A stretch of DNA of 64,000 bases from Clostridia bacterium (GCA_026416815.1 JAOAEJ010000080.1:1-64000), one strand, 5' to 3'. Shown: positions 18,312 through 27,985, counted from the stretch's first letter. The notes: a model not told the origin generated them from the letters alone. Translations and numbers: made by a program.

Positions 18312-19649
18312 TTAAATTCTAACTCTTTTGAATCTTGCATTAAATAGTTCATCGTCTACAATCTGGACTTTTATAGGAATTTTATGAGGCTCTAGCTTAT
18401 CCTTGCAAAATTCCTGTATCCTGTCCCTTAGTGACGATAAATCCTCTTTTTCAATAAGGTTCACTTTGGCGGTTACGATGTTGCCCAGTATGATGTTGGG
18501 TTCTCCTTTTACAGCAACATCTTTGATTCCCGGCATTTGGAGCAGTATCTCCTCAACCTCGGCAGGGTAGACCTTTTGTCCTCCTACATTAATTATCTCG
18601 GATTTTCTTCCGAGAATTTTGACATAATCTCCATCAACTACAACCTGGTCCTGTGTATTGAACCAACCCTCCTCATCAAAAGGGCTGGGGGCATTGAGGT
18701 ACCCAAGCATTGCTGAGTCGGCTTTAATGTACAAAATATCGTCAACAATTTTTGTTTCAAACCCTTCACCGCCTATTTTGACCCATAAGGAATCGGAGCT
18801 TTTGGATTTTGCCCGCATTATTCCTAGCTCGGACAGGCCGTAAGTTTGTCTCAAATGCACGTTGGGAAAAACTTCGTTTAATTTCTTTAATACGCTTTCG
18901 GGCATAACTTCGGTGCCATAGGAAATTATCTTCAATGATGTAAGGTCATAATTTTTGTACTGCTCTGACAACAGCAGCAGGTTTAAAAATGTGGGGGAAG
19001 CTGGCAGAAGCTCTACTTTATGCTTTTCTATTACCTCACAGATGTCTTCCGGCTTCCGGCTCCCGGATGTTATTACGGTACCGCCATTGGACAGGGTGTG
19101 AAATAGAGTGTTGATTCCGCCTATATGGTCAAGCAGCAGAAAAGTCAGTGTTCTGAGAGGATCCCTATTAATCTTGTACTTTTCAAGAAGTTTTGTGAAG
19201 TTGTGTATGACTCCCTTCGCTTTTCCGGTGGAACCGGAGGTAAACAGGATAAGACCAGGCTCGTCCATTGTGTTTAGCTTCCTTATCAACTCGTTTTCCT
19301 TAGACGAGCTAAATTGTGATGATTGATGTCCATCATCACCTAAGATATACAGCCTATCGGCCTCGGCTATTTTTAGAAACTCTTCTTTTTGACCGCTGGT
19401 AGCTGAAGATAGAGGCACAACAATATTTTTGTTTTCTATAAGTGCAAGGATGACCGCACACATCTCAGGGGAGTAATCACCTTCAACAGCTACTACCTCT
19501 CCAAACTTTACATTGTCTGCTGCTACTATTTGCGTCCATTTATGGTAATACTCAAGTATGTGCCTGTATGTAAAAGACTGATTATTATATACTATAGCCT
19601 CAAGATCGGAAAAGTCATTAAACCTTTCGATCAACCAGGAAATCGACAT
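18312..19649 (-). CDS. Acyl-AMP ligase (AMP-binding, stand-alone)
   Basis: 445 residues, short for the family because the N-terminal subdomain is compact. A3 is LILFTSGSTGKAKGV, A5 is QTYGLSE, and the hinge region is ILGRKSEIINVGGQKV. The C-terminus ends FNARFKRVRI, which keeps a KxxR pattern where the catalytic A10 lysine belongs. It activates a carboxylic acid with ATP and passes it to a thiol, most simply to the ACP encoded 20 bases downstream. This resembles starter-loading ligases of lipopeptide and PKS clusters more than a housekeeping acyl-CoA synthetase. The ATG follows GGGAGGG. Confidence 0.9.
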   Translation of the reverse strand: MSISWLIERFNDFSDLEAIVYNNQSFTYRHILEYYHKWTQIVAADNVKFGEVVAVEGDYSPEMCAVILALIENKNIVVPLSSATSGQKEEFLKIAEADRLYILGDDGHQSSQFSSSKENELIRKLNTMDEPGLILFTSGSTGKAKGVIHNFTKLLEKYKINRDPLRTLTFLLLDHIGGINTLFHTLSNGGTVITSGSRKPEDICEVIEKHKVELLPASPTFLNLLLLSEQYKNYDLTSLKIISYGTEVMPESVLKKLNEVFPNVHLRQTYGLSELGIMRAKSKSSDSLWVKIGGEGFETKIVDDILYIKADSAMLGYLNAPSPFDEEGWFNTQDQVVVDGDYVKILGRKSEIINVGGQKVYPAEVEEILLQMPGIKDVAVKGEPNIILGNIVTAKVNLIEKEDLSSLRDRIQEFCKDKLEPHKIPIKVQIVDDELFNARFKRVRI

Positions 19650-20176
19650 GCATATCCCTCCCAGAAAATGATTAAATGCAAATTAAAAATTTTATACAGA
19701 AATACGGCTGTAAAGATTGAAGAAGCATAAATTGAAAAATTACAATGATGAATTAATCAATGTGGATATGCGACTTTTCAGGATAGCTAAGCCTTATCCG
19801 TCAGGCTGTCCGGCCAGTATTTATTGGTAAGCCTGTCTTTGCAGTCACTAATCTATATAGAAATGGCTATCAATACCAATATAACAGTTTATAGAATCAA
19901 CGTCAATTTGGTGTGTAAAATTTAAAAAAATTGTTTGTGCACATGTTATATAAACAAGACTATGGAATTTATTGACTTTAAATGGTGGGTGGTGTAGTAT
20001 AATTTATAAATATGTTTTATAAAAAGTGAAAATTAATCTTAATTAGACACAAATGTGTTATTTTTTTAACCATGATATACATAAAATTGATTTTTGTCAA
20101 AATCTGATGACTTATTGGATAAAGATAGTTTTCACAGTCTTTTTATAATAATTTGTGAGGCACGAGGAACTGCCCA
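19650..20176. other. Divergent control region of the biosynthetic cluster
   Basis: 527 bases between the minus-strand ligase unit and the plus-strand exporter/NRPS unit. A possible structured leader for the minus strand lies at 19770-19848: stems GGATA/TATCC and CAGGCT/AGCCTG inside a short GACT/AGTC closure. It matches no riboswitch I can name. TATAAT at 20144-20149 lies 28 bases before the exporter start but lacks a convincing -35. Confidence 0.4.
19972..20000 (+). promoter_or_regulatory. Possible promoter for the plus-strand cluster operon
   Basis: TTGACT (19972-19977), 17 bases, then TAGTAT (19995-20000); TATAAT also overlaps at 19998. It would give a leader of about 170 bases before the ATG at 20177. 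Confidence 0.4.
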
Positions 20177-21931
20177 ATGATAAAGAAATGGATAACCGAT
20201 CGCAGGGATATATATAAAGTAATTGAGCCATACATAAGTAAGTTTACTAAGCAGATACTTGCGCTCGGGGCAATAAAAATCCTTGTGGTTGTTACCGGAA
20301 TGGCAACTCCATATTTGTTTAAGCTTCTTATTGATGATGTAATGATAGAAAAAGATCTTTCTATATTAAAGTGGATATGTGTAGGCTATATTACCCTATA
20401 CTTCCTTGAGGCTGCTCTTTTATCACTCCAGAAAGTTATAGGTAATCGCCTGTTCAATAAGCTTACCTTTGATATCAGATTTAAGGTGTGGACAAATTAC
20501 TTGAAAATGCCCGCTAATATATACTCTGATTACAACGTTGGAGACCTGAAAAACAGGATTGATTCCGATATCAACGCTTACGAGAATTTTTTAGGTCAGC
20601 AGATTATAGAATACATATCGAGTTGGATTATGACAGTTTCTATAGGAATTGTGGTTGCCATGATTAACTGGAAGCTGGCTTTAGTCGGATTCGTTATGGT
20701 TCCGGTTTCCTTCTGGATGACAAAGCGTTTTGGTAGTGGCATCAGGAAATCATCGGAGGCGGTGAGGAATACCTGGGGAAGGTATGAAAGTTATTTGCAA
20801 AACAGTATACAGGGCTGGAAGGAAGTTAAAGCTCTGACAATTGAGAAAAGAGTTATCAGGACGTTTACAGCTTACTGGCATAGCTTCAGCAAGCACTTTT
20901 TTACAATGCAGATGTGCATTTGCGGAAACAGGAACTTTATTGCAATAAAAGATATTTTTGTTACTAAGATGAATCTATATTTTATAGGCGGTTTTTTGAT
21001 TATTAATGGGGAGCTGACTATAGGCGCACTATTGGTATTTATGCAGTACTATGAGAAGTTTACAAATACCATTGGAAATATAAACAATCTTGATATACAG
21101 CTAAGCAGTGACATCCCGGCTTTGATGAGAGTACAGGAGATACTGAAGCAGCCGGAGAACATCTGCAATCCGGTGCCTAAAGGCGTAGAATTTAAAGGCG
21201 AGATTGAGTTTTGCAATGTTGACTTTAAATATAGCAGAAGTGAGAGCGAGACGCTAAAGGGGATAAACCTGAGGATAAGGCCGCAGGAGCGTATAGCTGT
21301 TGTGGGTAGGAGCGGCAGCGGTAAATCCACTCTGATTAAATTGATTTTAGGCCTGTATGCACCGCAGAATGGAGCAGTTTTGATAGATGGAAAGGATATT
21401 CAAGGTATGAATTCCCGGTGTCTGCACCGCAACATAGGGGTGGTTATGCAGGACAGTATACTTTTTAATATGACTATCAGGGAAAACCTGCTTATGGCAA
21501 AGCCTACAGCTACTGATGAAGAAATCAGGGAAGCCTGTAGGATGGCGTATATAGATGAATTTATTGAGACCTTGCCTGACGGATATATGACCATGGTGGG
21601 AGAAAAGGGAGTCAGATTGTCCGGTGGACAGAAGCAGCGTATTGCTATAGCAAGGGCTTTATTATCCAAGCCGAGTATTATAATTTTTGATGAGGCTACT
21701 TCATCCCTTGACTACGAATCGGAAAAGATGATTCACAAGGCTATAGAGAATATAGCGAAAGGAAGGACTGTTATCACTATAGCTCACAGGCTGTCTTCCA
21801 TATTGTCCAGTGATAGGGTGCTGGTGGTGGATGGCGGAAAAATAGTAGAGGAAGGTCACCATAAAGAATTGTACGGCGCCGGAAGGGTATACGATCAGCT
21901 CTTTAAGGAGCAGTATGACAGGGTTTCATAG
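20177..21931 (+). CDS. ABC exporter, fused permease-ATPase half-transporter
   Basis: 584 residues with six predicted membrane helices in the first 300 and a complete ATPase: Walker A VVGRSGSGKST near 375, signature LSGGQKQR near 482, Walker B SIIIFDEATSSLD, H-loop TIAHRLSS. It has no N-terminal peptidase. It is the first gene of the plus-strand operon that carries the NRPS/PKS genes, 34 bases ahead of the BtrH-like gene. It is therefore the best candidate to export the product, alone or as a heterodimer with the exporter at 16136. Both ATPase sites look intact, so no degenerate-site heterodimer signature is visible. Confidence 0.93.
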   Translation: MIKKWITDRRDIYKVIEPYISKFTKQILALGAIKILVVVTGMATPYLFKLLIDDVMIEKDLSILKWICVGYITLYFLEAALLSLQKVIGNRLFNKLTFDIRFKVWTNYLKMPANIYSDYNVGDLKNRIDSDINAYENFLGQQIIEYISSWIMTVSIGIVVAMINWKLALVGFVMVPVSFWMTKRFGSGIRKSSEAVRNTWGRYESYLQNSIQGWKEVKALTIEKRVIRTFTAYWHSFSKHFFTMQMCICGNRNFIAIKDIFVTKMNLYFIGGFLIINGELTIGALLVFMQYYEKFTNTIGNINNLDIQLSSDIPALMRVQEILKQPENICNPVPKGVEFKGEIEFCNVDFKYSRSESETLKGINLRIRPQERIAVVGRSGSGKSTLIKLILGLYAPQNGAVLIDGKDIQGMNSRCLHRNIGVVMQDSILFNMTIRENLLMAKPTATDEEIREACRMAYIDEFIETLPDGYMTMVGEKGVRLSGGQKQRIAIARALLSKPSIIIFDEATSSLDYESEKMIHKAIENIAKGRTVITIAHRLSSILSSDRVLVVDGGKIVEEGHHKELYGAGRVYDQLFKEQYDRVS

Positions 21932-21965
21932 TATAATACAATGTACATGAGGGGGCAGAAGCCGA

Positions 21966-22943
21966 ATGCTTGAAGATATAAAATCTATTCATCATGAATT
22001 GCATAACTGTATTGAGGATACACTGGCGTCACTCGCTTTGACGTTGGAACGGGAATACATACTGATGTTTGCGGAGGCGTGGAATTTTTCATATAACCCC
22101 AGAGCACGCAGAGCTTTGGGTACATTTGGCAACAGTGTGGATTATGGAGAGTATAAGGTCTTTGGGTGTATCGACAGATATCACGGTATAGGTACCGAAT
22201 GCAATTACAAAGGGGATATTAACAACCAGCTTGAGGTTATGAAAAAAGAGTTTCAACAGGGAAAGGCAGTAATTCTATGGATGGATGCGTTCTTTGTACC
22301 ATGGACTCCTGTGTTTAATAAGTATCATCGTCCCCACTATTGTATCGGTATAGGGATAGATGAGGCCGAGGGCGTAATAAAATGTGATGATCCATTCTGG
22401 AATAAGCACCAAGAGAGTATTCCGTTTAAGAGTTTTGAGGATGGAAATGGAAAATGCTTGTCTGTTAATCTCTCGGATAGGGGTGAGACGGATTTAGACT
22501 GGCATGAGGTTGTGACAATTGCTGCTCAACAGGTTCTTGGAGATGGTGAGAAGGGTAATATATTTAGTGCTATGTGCAAATTTGCAGATGATGCAGAGGA
22601 GTCGCTGGACTTGGCAGCAGAAATTAAAGGATATGAAGAAAAAATGTTCCTTGCCCCGTTATTTATGCATATGACTCAGATAGGCTCTAGCCGGGGGAAT
22701 TTCGCGAGGGTTTTAGTTTACCTTTCGGAGAAGTTTGAAGTAGAACAGCTCCTTTTACTGTCCCGGGAAATGGAGAAGGCAGGAGCAAACTGGATTGAGA
22801 TGAGGAATACACTTATGGGAGCTTACCATAAGGGCGATAGGGGTATGGTAATAAAGGTCATGGATGAGATCCGTGCAATGGCCGACCATGAAGAGAGTAT
22901 CGCTAAGCGGTTAATTGAGGTGAGTAATGAGTATAAAGAATAA
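21966..22943 (+). CDS. BtrH N-terminal-like cysteine acyltransferase/peptidase-fold protein
   Basis: 325 residues. The first 190 resemble the BtrH_N domain (butirosin acyl-ACP:aminoglycoside acyltransferase, papain-like fold). A cysteine sits early (C15 in HNCIEDTLAS), H124 is in RPHYCIGIGID, and D141/D142 are in KCDDPFW, consistent with a Cys-His-Asp triad. The remainder is helical. In butirosin the protein moves an acyl chain from an ACP to an amine; here it could transfer the ACP-bound starter or process the peptide. The stop overlaps the next gene by 17 bases, indicating translational coupling. The family call comes from memory of motifs and layout. Confidence 0.7.
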   Translation: MLEDIKSIHHELHNCIEDTLASLALTLEREYILMFAEAWNFSYNPRARRALGTFGNSVDYGEYKVFGCIDRYHGIGTECNYKGDINNQLEVMKKEFQQGKAVILWMDAFFVPWTPVFNKYHRPHYCIGIGIDEAEGVIKCDDPFWNKHQESIPFKSFEDGNGKCLSVNLSDRGETDLDWHEVVTIAAQQVLGDGEKGNIFSAMCKFADDAEESLDLAAEIKGYEEKMFLAPLFMHMTQIGSSRGNFARVLVYLSEKFEVEQLLLLSREMEKAGANWIEMRNTLMGAYHKGDRGMVIKVMDEIRAMADHEESIAKRLIEVSNEYKE

Positions 22944-24261
22944 GATGAACTGTGAAGATATTGGAATAAAATTGGATGAATATGTTGACTCATACACGCA
23001 GAGGGGGTATTTCAGCGGAACTGTGTTAGTTGCCAACTATGGGAATATTGTGCTTAGTAAGGGCTATGGGATGGCAAACTATGAGCATGATATCCCCAAC
23101 ACACCACGTACGAAGTTTCGCATAGCGTCTGTCACAAAGCCTTTTACTGCAATGGCTGTAATGCTGCTTTATGAGAGGGATATGCTGGACGTAAACGACA
23201 GCATATCCAAATACTTGCCTGATTACCCCGGCGGAGAGGCTATAACCATACACCACTTATTAACCAACACTTCGGGGATACCGGATTTGAAAACAATGCC
23301 AGAGACTTTGCAGGTGGCAAGAACTTATGCCTCTGTTGATAGGGTAGTGGAGATTTTTAAAGATAAGCCGCTGTTATTTAGCCCGGGGGAAAGATTTGAG
23401 TATACCAATTCAGGATATATCCTGCTGGGGTACATTATAGAGAAGGTTTCGGGAAAGCCCTATGATGTATTTCTGGATGAGAATATATTCAAGAAGCTTA
23501 ACATGAAGGACACCGGGTACGATTATCAAGCTTCCATACTTAAAAACAGGGCATGTGGGTATTCTATTTCCGGCAATGGGCTTGTGAATACCGACTTTAT
23601 CGATGTCTCCATTCTTCACAGTGCCGGAGCGCTTTATTCTACGGTAGAAGACCTGTATTTGTGGGACAGGGCTTTATACACCGAGCAATTGGTTAGCAGG
23701 GCTACCATTGAGAAGGTTTTTACACCCTTTGCAAAGGGTAAAACTGGGGGAAGCTACGGATATGGCTGGTATGTAGACGATAAGCTTGCTTATCACGGGG
23801 GATGGATTAACGGCTTTAGCTCACACATTGGCAGGTACATAGACCAGGACGCTGTAATTATTATGCTTGGCAATAACGACATGGCGTCGACTGTGGATAT
23901 GGTTCAAGGGCTTGAGGCAATTGTGCTTGGGAAAGAGTACGAACTTCCAAGGGCTAGGACAGCTATTGATATGGATTTCAACAGGTACGGAGATTATGCC
24001 GGACAGTACAGGTATGCGGATGTGGACCATATTGCTTTCAGTATTTTTGCTGAAGATAACCGTATGTTTATTGAGTACGTGGATATAGCAAGGTATCAGA
24101 GGATAGAAATTTATCCTGAGGCTGACGAAAAGGAGTTTGCAAGCTTTTTCGCACAGGTAATTGACTTGAAGGTAACCTTCAAAAAGAATAGAGCAGGCAA
24201 TATAGAAGAGGGCATACTGTATCGTCATAATTACGAATTTAAAGGTAAGAAAGTGAATTAG
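22927..24261 (+). CDS. Beta-lactamase/PBP4*-like serine hydrolase
   Basis: 444 residues, with all three motifs of the class C beta-lactamase/D-aminopeptidase fold: S68-V-T-K71, Y159-T-N161, and HGG near 288. There is no signal peptide, so it acts in the cytoplasm. A smaller C-terminal beta domain follows after about residue 330. It overlaps the BtrH-like gene and precedes the first NRPS gene by 55 bases. In NRPS systems lacking a normal thioesterase, PBP-type hydrolases can release or cyclise the peptide in trans; others cleave D-amino-acid peptides for maturation or resistance. No standard thioesterase is encoded in the cluster, so release is plausible but unproven. GAGGTG supports the ATG at 22927. 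Confidence 0.85.
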   Translation: MSIKNKMNCEDIGIKLDEYVDSYTQRGYFSGTVLVANYGNIVLSKGYGMANYEHDIPNTPRTKFRIASVTKPFTAMAVMLLYERDMLDVNDSISKYLPDYPGGEAITIHHLLTNTSGIPDLKTMPETLQVARTYASVDRVVEIFKDKPLLFSPGERFEYTNSGYILLGYIIEKVSGKPYDVFLDENIFKKLNMKDTGYDYQASILKNRACGYSISGNGLVNTDFIDVSILHSAGALYSTVEDLYLWDRALYTEQLVSRATIEKVFTPFAKGKTGGSYGYGWYVDDKLAYHGGWINGFSSHIGRYIDQDAVIIMLGNNDMASTVDMVQGLEAIVLGKEYELPRARTAIDMDFNRYGDYAGQYRYADVDHIAFSIFAEDNRMFIEYVDIARYQRIEIYPEADEKEFASFFAQVIDLKVTFKKNRAGNIEEGILYRHNYEFKGKKVN

Positions 24262-24316
24262 TAAATATAAGTATGGAGTTATACATACTTCCATAACTAC
24301 TGACAGGTGACGACTT

Positions 24317-27300
24317 ATGAATACAAAACAATACTACCCTTTGACCCACCCACAGAAGAATATTTGGTATACAGAAAAGGTATACCCCAATACTGGGGTG
24401 GCAAACATTGCATTGACATTAAAGTTTGAGGGACAGTTGGACTGTCTGCTGCTAAACAAGGCAGTAAATGAAGTGGTACGCCTTAATGAAGGTATGCGGC
24501 TCAGAGTAGTAGAGATTGACGGTGAGCCCATGCAGTATGTTGCGGAGTACAGGCAAGCAGGGTTGGAAACTATAGAATTTTCAGGATTTCAGGCACAGGA
24601 AAATTATAAGATTTGGGTTGACAATCAGACAAGGGCACCTTTTGAGTTTATTGATTCGGATTTATTCTATTTTGCTATTGTCAGGTTTGAGAATAACGAA
24701 GGCGGCTTGTATATAAAGCTGCACCATATGATAACCGACGCATGGGGAATGGGACTTATAGTTAACCGGATAAATGATTTGTATGTAAAGTTAAAAAGTG
24801 GTGCTGATGTTTTATATACACAAAATCCATCCTATATTGAGTATGCTTTAAAGGAGCAGGAGTACAAGAAATCCCATGGTTTGTGGAAGGATGAGGGATT
24901 TTGGAGTGAGAGATTCGCCACTGTACCTGAAGTTGCAGGTTTAAAGACGATAGGCACTAATTACGGCAGTATAGATGCCAATAGGAAGGTTTTCCTGCTG
25001 TCCGATGAACTGACATCGGAGATTAAAGCGTTTTGCAAACAGACAGGTGTTTCGGTGTATGGATTGTTTCTCTCTATTATGTATGTATACATAGCTAGGA
25101 TGACTTCCAAGGAAGATATGACTATAGGGACGATTATTTATAACAGGTCTGGTGTGAGAGAAAAGGACACTGCCGGCATGTTTATCAGTACTGTACCTTT
25201 TAGAATAACTGGGGGAAGTGATTGGGGTTTTAGTTCCTTATTACAGGCTGTTGCTAAAGACCTTAGAGGAGTACTTAAACACCAGAGATATCCTTACGAT
25301 TTGCTGCTGCAAAAGTTAAGGGAGAAAAACAATAAGCTGGACAGGCTTTTTGATGTTATAGTGTCCTATCAGAATATAGTATTTGATGTTGAGGAAGAGT
25401 GGCATTTTAATGGGTATGAGGTCACTCCTCTTGCTATGCATATAAGCGATAGAGGTGATAAGGGGCAGCTGAAGCTGGAGGTTGATTACCGGGCTGAATT
25501 GTTTTCCGATGAAGAAATAGGCCAGATATTGAAGCACTTGTTGAACCTTACTCGATGTTCGATAAAGAATCCGGTAAAACCTATATCAAAGTTGGAGCTG
25601 CTGACTGAAGAGGAAAGAAAACAGGTTTTATTTGAATTTAACGATACGAAAGTGCAGTACGACAGCACTAAGACTATACAGAAGTTGTTTGAAGAACAGG
25701 TGGAAAGAACACCGCATAATACGGCTTTAGTTTTCCACGATACACTGATGACATACGAACAATTGAATCAGCGTTCCAATCAGCTTGCAAGGGCTTTGAG
25801 GAAAAAGGGTGTCAGACGGGATAGTATTACAGGTATTATGGTTAACCGCTCAACTGAGATGATGATTGCCATAATGGGTGTTTTGAAGGCTGGAGGAGCA
25901 TACCTGCCCATAGACCATGAGTACCCGGCCGACAGGATAAATTACATGCTGGAGGACAGCGAAGCAGGTGTTTTGCTGACAGACCGAAAGTTCGCTGGTG
26001 GGGTTGATTTTAACGGAGAGTTTGTCTATCTTGATGACGAAGAGATTTTTACCGGGGACTCGTCAAATCTGAATATAATCAATGATTCCGGAGACCTTGC
26101 CTATGTGATATATACATCAGGTTCAACAGGCAAGCCCAAAGGGGTTATGCTTGAGCATAGGGCGGTTGTTAATTTTATCAAGGGGATAACTGACAGGATA
26201 GAATTCCTGCCTCATAAGACAATACTGGCTTTAACTACTATTTCCTTTGATATATTTGTTTTGGAAACGCTACTTCCACTTACAAAAGGTCTTAGAATTG
26301 TAATAGCTGACGAAAGTCAATATAGAGATCCAGAGCTGCTAAATGAGCTGATTATAAAAAACAATATTGATATGCTGCAAACTACTCCTTCAAGGATGCA
26401 AATGCTGGTGAATTACCCGGACAGCCTGGGCTGCTTTGCAAACCTGAAGGATATTATGATAGGCGGTGAAGCCTTCCCGCAAGCACTGCTTGAGAGCATA
26501 AAAAAACTGTGTAGTGCACGCATTTATAACATGTACGGACCTACCGAGACTACAGTATGGTCGACAATAAAGGAACTCACACACGCCGATGAGGTAAACA
26601 TAGGCAAGCCCATAGCAAACACCCAGATTTACATACTGGATAAACACAACAACTTACAGCCCCCAGGCATACCCGGAGAACTCTGCATAGGCGGAGACGG
26701 CTTAGCCCGAGGCTACTTAAATAGACCCGAACTAACAGCAGAAAAATTCATACCGATACCGTTTACTAACGAACAACTGATAATTGATAATGGAGAATTG
26801 GAAGGTGATAACTGTAAATTGTCATCTGTCAATTGTCAACTGCTCTACAAAACTGGTGATCTTGCAAGGTGGCTCCCTGATGGCAGTATTCAATGCCTTG
26901 GGAGGATGGATTATCAGGTTAAGGTAAGGGGCTTCAGGATAGAGCTAGGGGAGATTGAAAGTCAGCTTCTGAAGCATGAGTTGGTTCGTGAGGCAGCTGT
27001 AACTGCCAGGGATGACGGAAGTGGCAACAAGTATATCTGTGCATATTTTGTTGGGGAAACAAGTTTAGCTGTGGATGAATTGAGGGAGTTTTTGTCTTTG
27101 GAGTTGCCGGACTATATGATACCGTCATATTTTGTACAGCTTGAACGGCTTCCGGCGACGCCTAACGGAAAGATTGACCGGAATGCGCTTCCCGAGCCTG
27201 TGGCTGATGTGGTTACAGGAATTGAGTATGTACCGCCGAGGAATGATGTGGAGGAAAGACTTGTAGAGGCTTGGCAGGAAGTACTTGGCAGGAGCAGAGT

Positions 27301-27595
27301 AGGGATAAATGAAAGCTTCTTTGCACTTGGGGGAGATTCTATAAAGGCTGTGCAGTTGATATCTTATCTTCAGAGGTACAATTTGAAGGTGAGAACCAGG
27401 GATATTTTCCGGTGTGCTACCATTGCGGGCTTGAGTGGTTGCGTGGAAGTATGTGGGGATGTGAAGGAGAGTACTAAGGAGTCCGGCTCGTGTAGTGTTG
27501 GGATGGAGAATACTATTGGGAGCGGTTTGAAGGGGTTGGATTCTGAGGATATAGATGATATTTTTAGTGCGCTGGAAGATTGTTTTGGGGATTGA
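24317..27595 (+). CDS. NRPS module 1: C-A(Gly)-T with C-terminal COM-type donor
   Basis: 1092 residues. The condensation domain covers about 1-430 with HHMITDAW, an altered HHxxxDG (A for G). The adenylation domain covers about 455-950, with A3 VIYTSGSTGKPKGV and A5 NMYGPTE. The pocket residues read by alignment to GrsA are D-I-L-Q-M-G-M-V-W(-K), close to the glycine code. The carrier domain has GGDS with S1008. The C-terminal tail EDIDDIFSALEDCF resembles the TycA-type communication donor, matching the next protein's N-terminus. Because a C domain opens the line, it likely acylates Gly with an ACP-bound starter. The A domain carries an in-frame DNA repeat at 26771-26842 between the LTAEKF and LYKTGDLARW segments. 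Confidence 0.94.
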   Translation: MNTKQYYPLTHPQKNIWYTEKVYPNTGVANIALTLKFEGQLDCLLLNKAVNEVVRLNEGMRLRVVEIDGEPMQYVAEYRQAGLETIEFSGFQAQENYKIWVDNQTRAPFEFIDSDLFYFAIVRFENNEGGLYIKLHHMITDAWGMGLIVNRINDLYVKLKSGADVLYTQNPSYIEYALKEQEYKKSHGLWKDEGFWSERFATVPEVAGLKTIGTNYGSIDANRKVFLLSDELTSEIKAFCKQTGVSVYGLFLSIMYVYIARMTSKEDMTIGTIIYNRSGVREKDTAGMFISTVPFRITGGSDWGFSSLLQAVAKDLRGVLKHQRYPYDLLLQKLREKNNKLDRLFDVIVSYQNIVFDVEEEWHFNGYEVTPLAMHISDRGDKGQLKLEVDYRAELFSDEEIGQILKHLLNLTRCSIKNPVKPISKLELLTEEERKQVLFEFNDTKVQYDSTKTIQKLFEEQVERTPHNTALVFHDTLMTYEQLNQRSNQLARALRKKGVRRDSITGIMVNRSTEMMIAIMGVLKAGGAYLPIDHEYPADRINYMLEDSEAGVLLTDRKFAGGVDFNGEFVYLDDEEIFTGDSSNLNIINDSGDLAYVIYTSGSTGKPKGVMLEHRAVVNFIKGITDRIEFLPHKTILALTTISFDIFVLETLLPLTKGLRIVIADESQYRDPELLNELIIKNNIDMLQTTPSRMQMLVNYPDSLGCFANLKDIMIGGEAFPQALLESIKKLCSARIYNMYGPTETTVWSTIKELTHADEVNIGKPIANTQIYILDKHNNLQPPGIPGELCIGGDGLARGYLNRPELTAEKFIPIPFTNEQLIIDNGELEGDNCKLSSVNCQLLYKTGDLARWLPDGSIQCLGRMDYQVKVRGFRIELGEIESQLLKHELVREAAVTARDDGSGNKYICAYFVGETSLAVDELREFLSLELPDYMIPSYFVQLERLPATPNGKIDRNALPEPVADVVTGIEYVPPRNDVEERLVEAWQEVLGRSRVGINESFFALGGDSIKAVQLISYLQRYNLKVRTRDIFRCATIAGLSGCVEVCGDVKESTKESGSCSVGMENTIGSGLKGLDSEDIDDIFSALEDCFGD
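26771..26842 (+). repeat. Palindromic/heptad repeat inserted in frame in the Gly A domain
   Basis: The segment runs from GAACAACTGATAATTG through TCTGTCAATTGTCAACTG. It encodes a linker (IDNGELEGDNCKLSSVNCQL) absent from ordinary A domains, which go almost directly from the NPF region to (L/M)Y(R/K)TGDL. Copies sit at the same protein position at 30508 and 36951. Confidence 0.85.
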
Positions 27596-27607
27596 GGTGC
27601 TTGTTCC

Positions 27608-27756
27608 GGCTGTGAAAGAGTTTGCCTACAGAAAGCTTCAAAGCCAGGGGAAAAATCCTTCAATTGGCTAAGGTATTTCCGAAAGCCGGATTTTTCCCCT
27701 GGGAGCTGGGCTTCGTGGGTCGGTGAAGCTTTCTTCCGACAAACTATTTCACAGCC
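27608..27756. ncRNA. 149-bp nested-palindrome element A (structured RNA or MITE-like)
   Basis: Three nested arm pairs. Outer 17-bp arms (27608-27624 and 27740-27756) match at 16 of 17 positions. Middle AGAAAGCTTCA (27630-27640) pairs with TGAAGCTTTCT (27724-27734). Inner 15-bp CCAGGGGAAAAATCC (27644-27658) pairs perfectly with 27688-27702. The left side has a 3-base gap between the inner stems while the right has 21 bases containing GGGTC. Element B at 38260 has the same length and layout. Whether it acts as RNA or DNA is unknown. Confidence 0.6.
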
Positions 27757-27985
27757 TGCTGCTGGTTGTAGATAGGACTGGGGATGTGGTGCAAATGCCT
27801 CTAGAGTTGGCTGCCTTTTGCCTAAATAGAGGTTATTCATAAATAGGGGTGCAGGGGGCGATAGCCCGCCTGCTGGCCGCAACGCGGCCAAATAACAATT
27901 ACCTTCCCTCGGGGAGGGGCAGGGGTGGGGGCAAATAATTTAACTTCGCCTTAATTTAAATCCATACATTTTATGGGGGTCACAC
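27757..27985. other. GC-rich spacer before the second NRPS gene
   Basis: Holds a small hairpin TGGCCGC/GCGGCCA (27874-27880, 27884-27890) and a G-rich tract at about 27909-27934. No gene is seen. GGGGGT before the ATG at 27986 is the ribosome binding site. Confidence 0.45.

Noticed and set aside
19770-19848. Cyclic-di-GMP riboswitch (because of GCAAAG)
   Set aside because: The flanking conserved GEMM segments and tetraloop receptor pattern are missing; kept only as an unnamed structured leader.
27370-27891. 173-codon minus-strand frame overlapping the NRPS1 end and element A
   Set aside because: It is antisense to a certain NRPS carrier domain, has no ribosome binding site, and its sequence is explained by the palindrome.
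27907-27936. G-quadruplex regulatory element
   Set aside because: G-runs are present but with no conserved placement; similar GGGGAGGG tracts at 16096, 38484 and 57178 look like dispersed low-complexity DNA.
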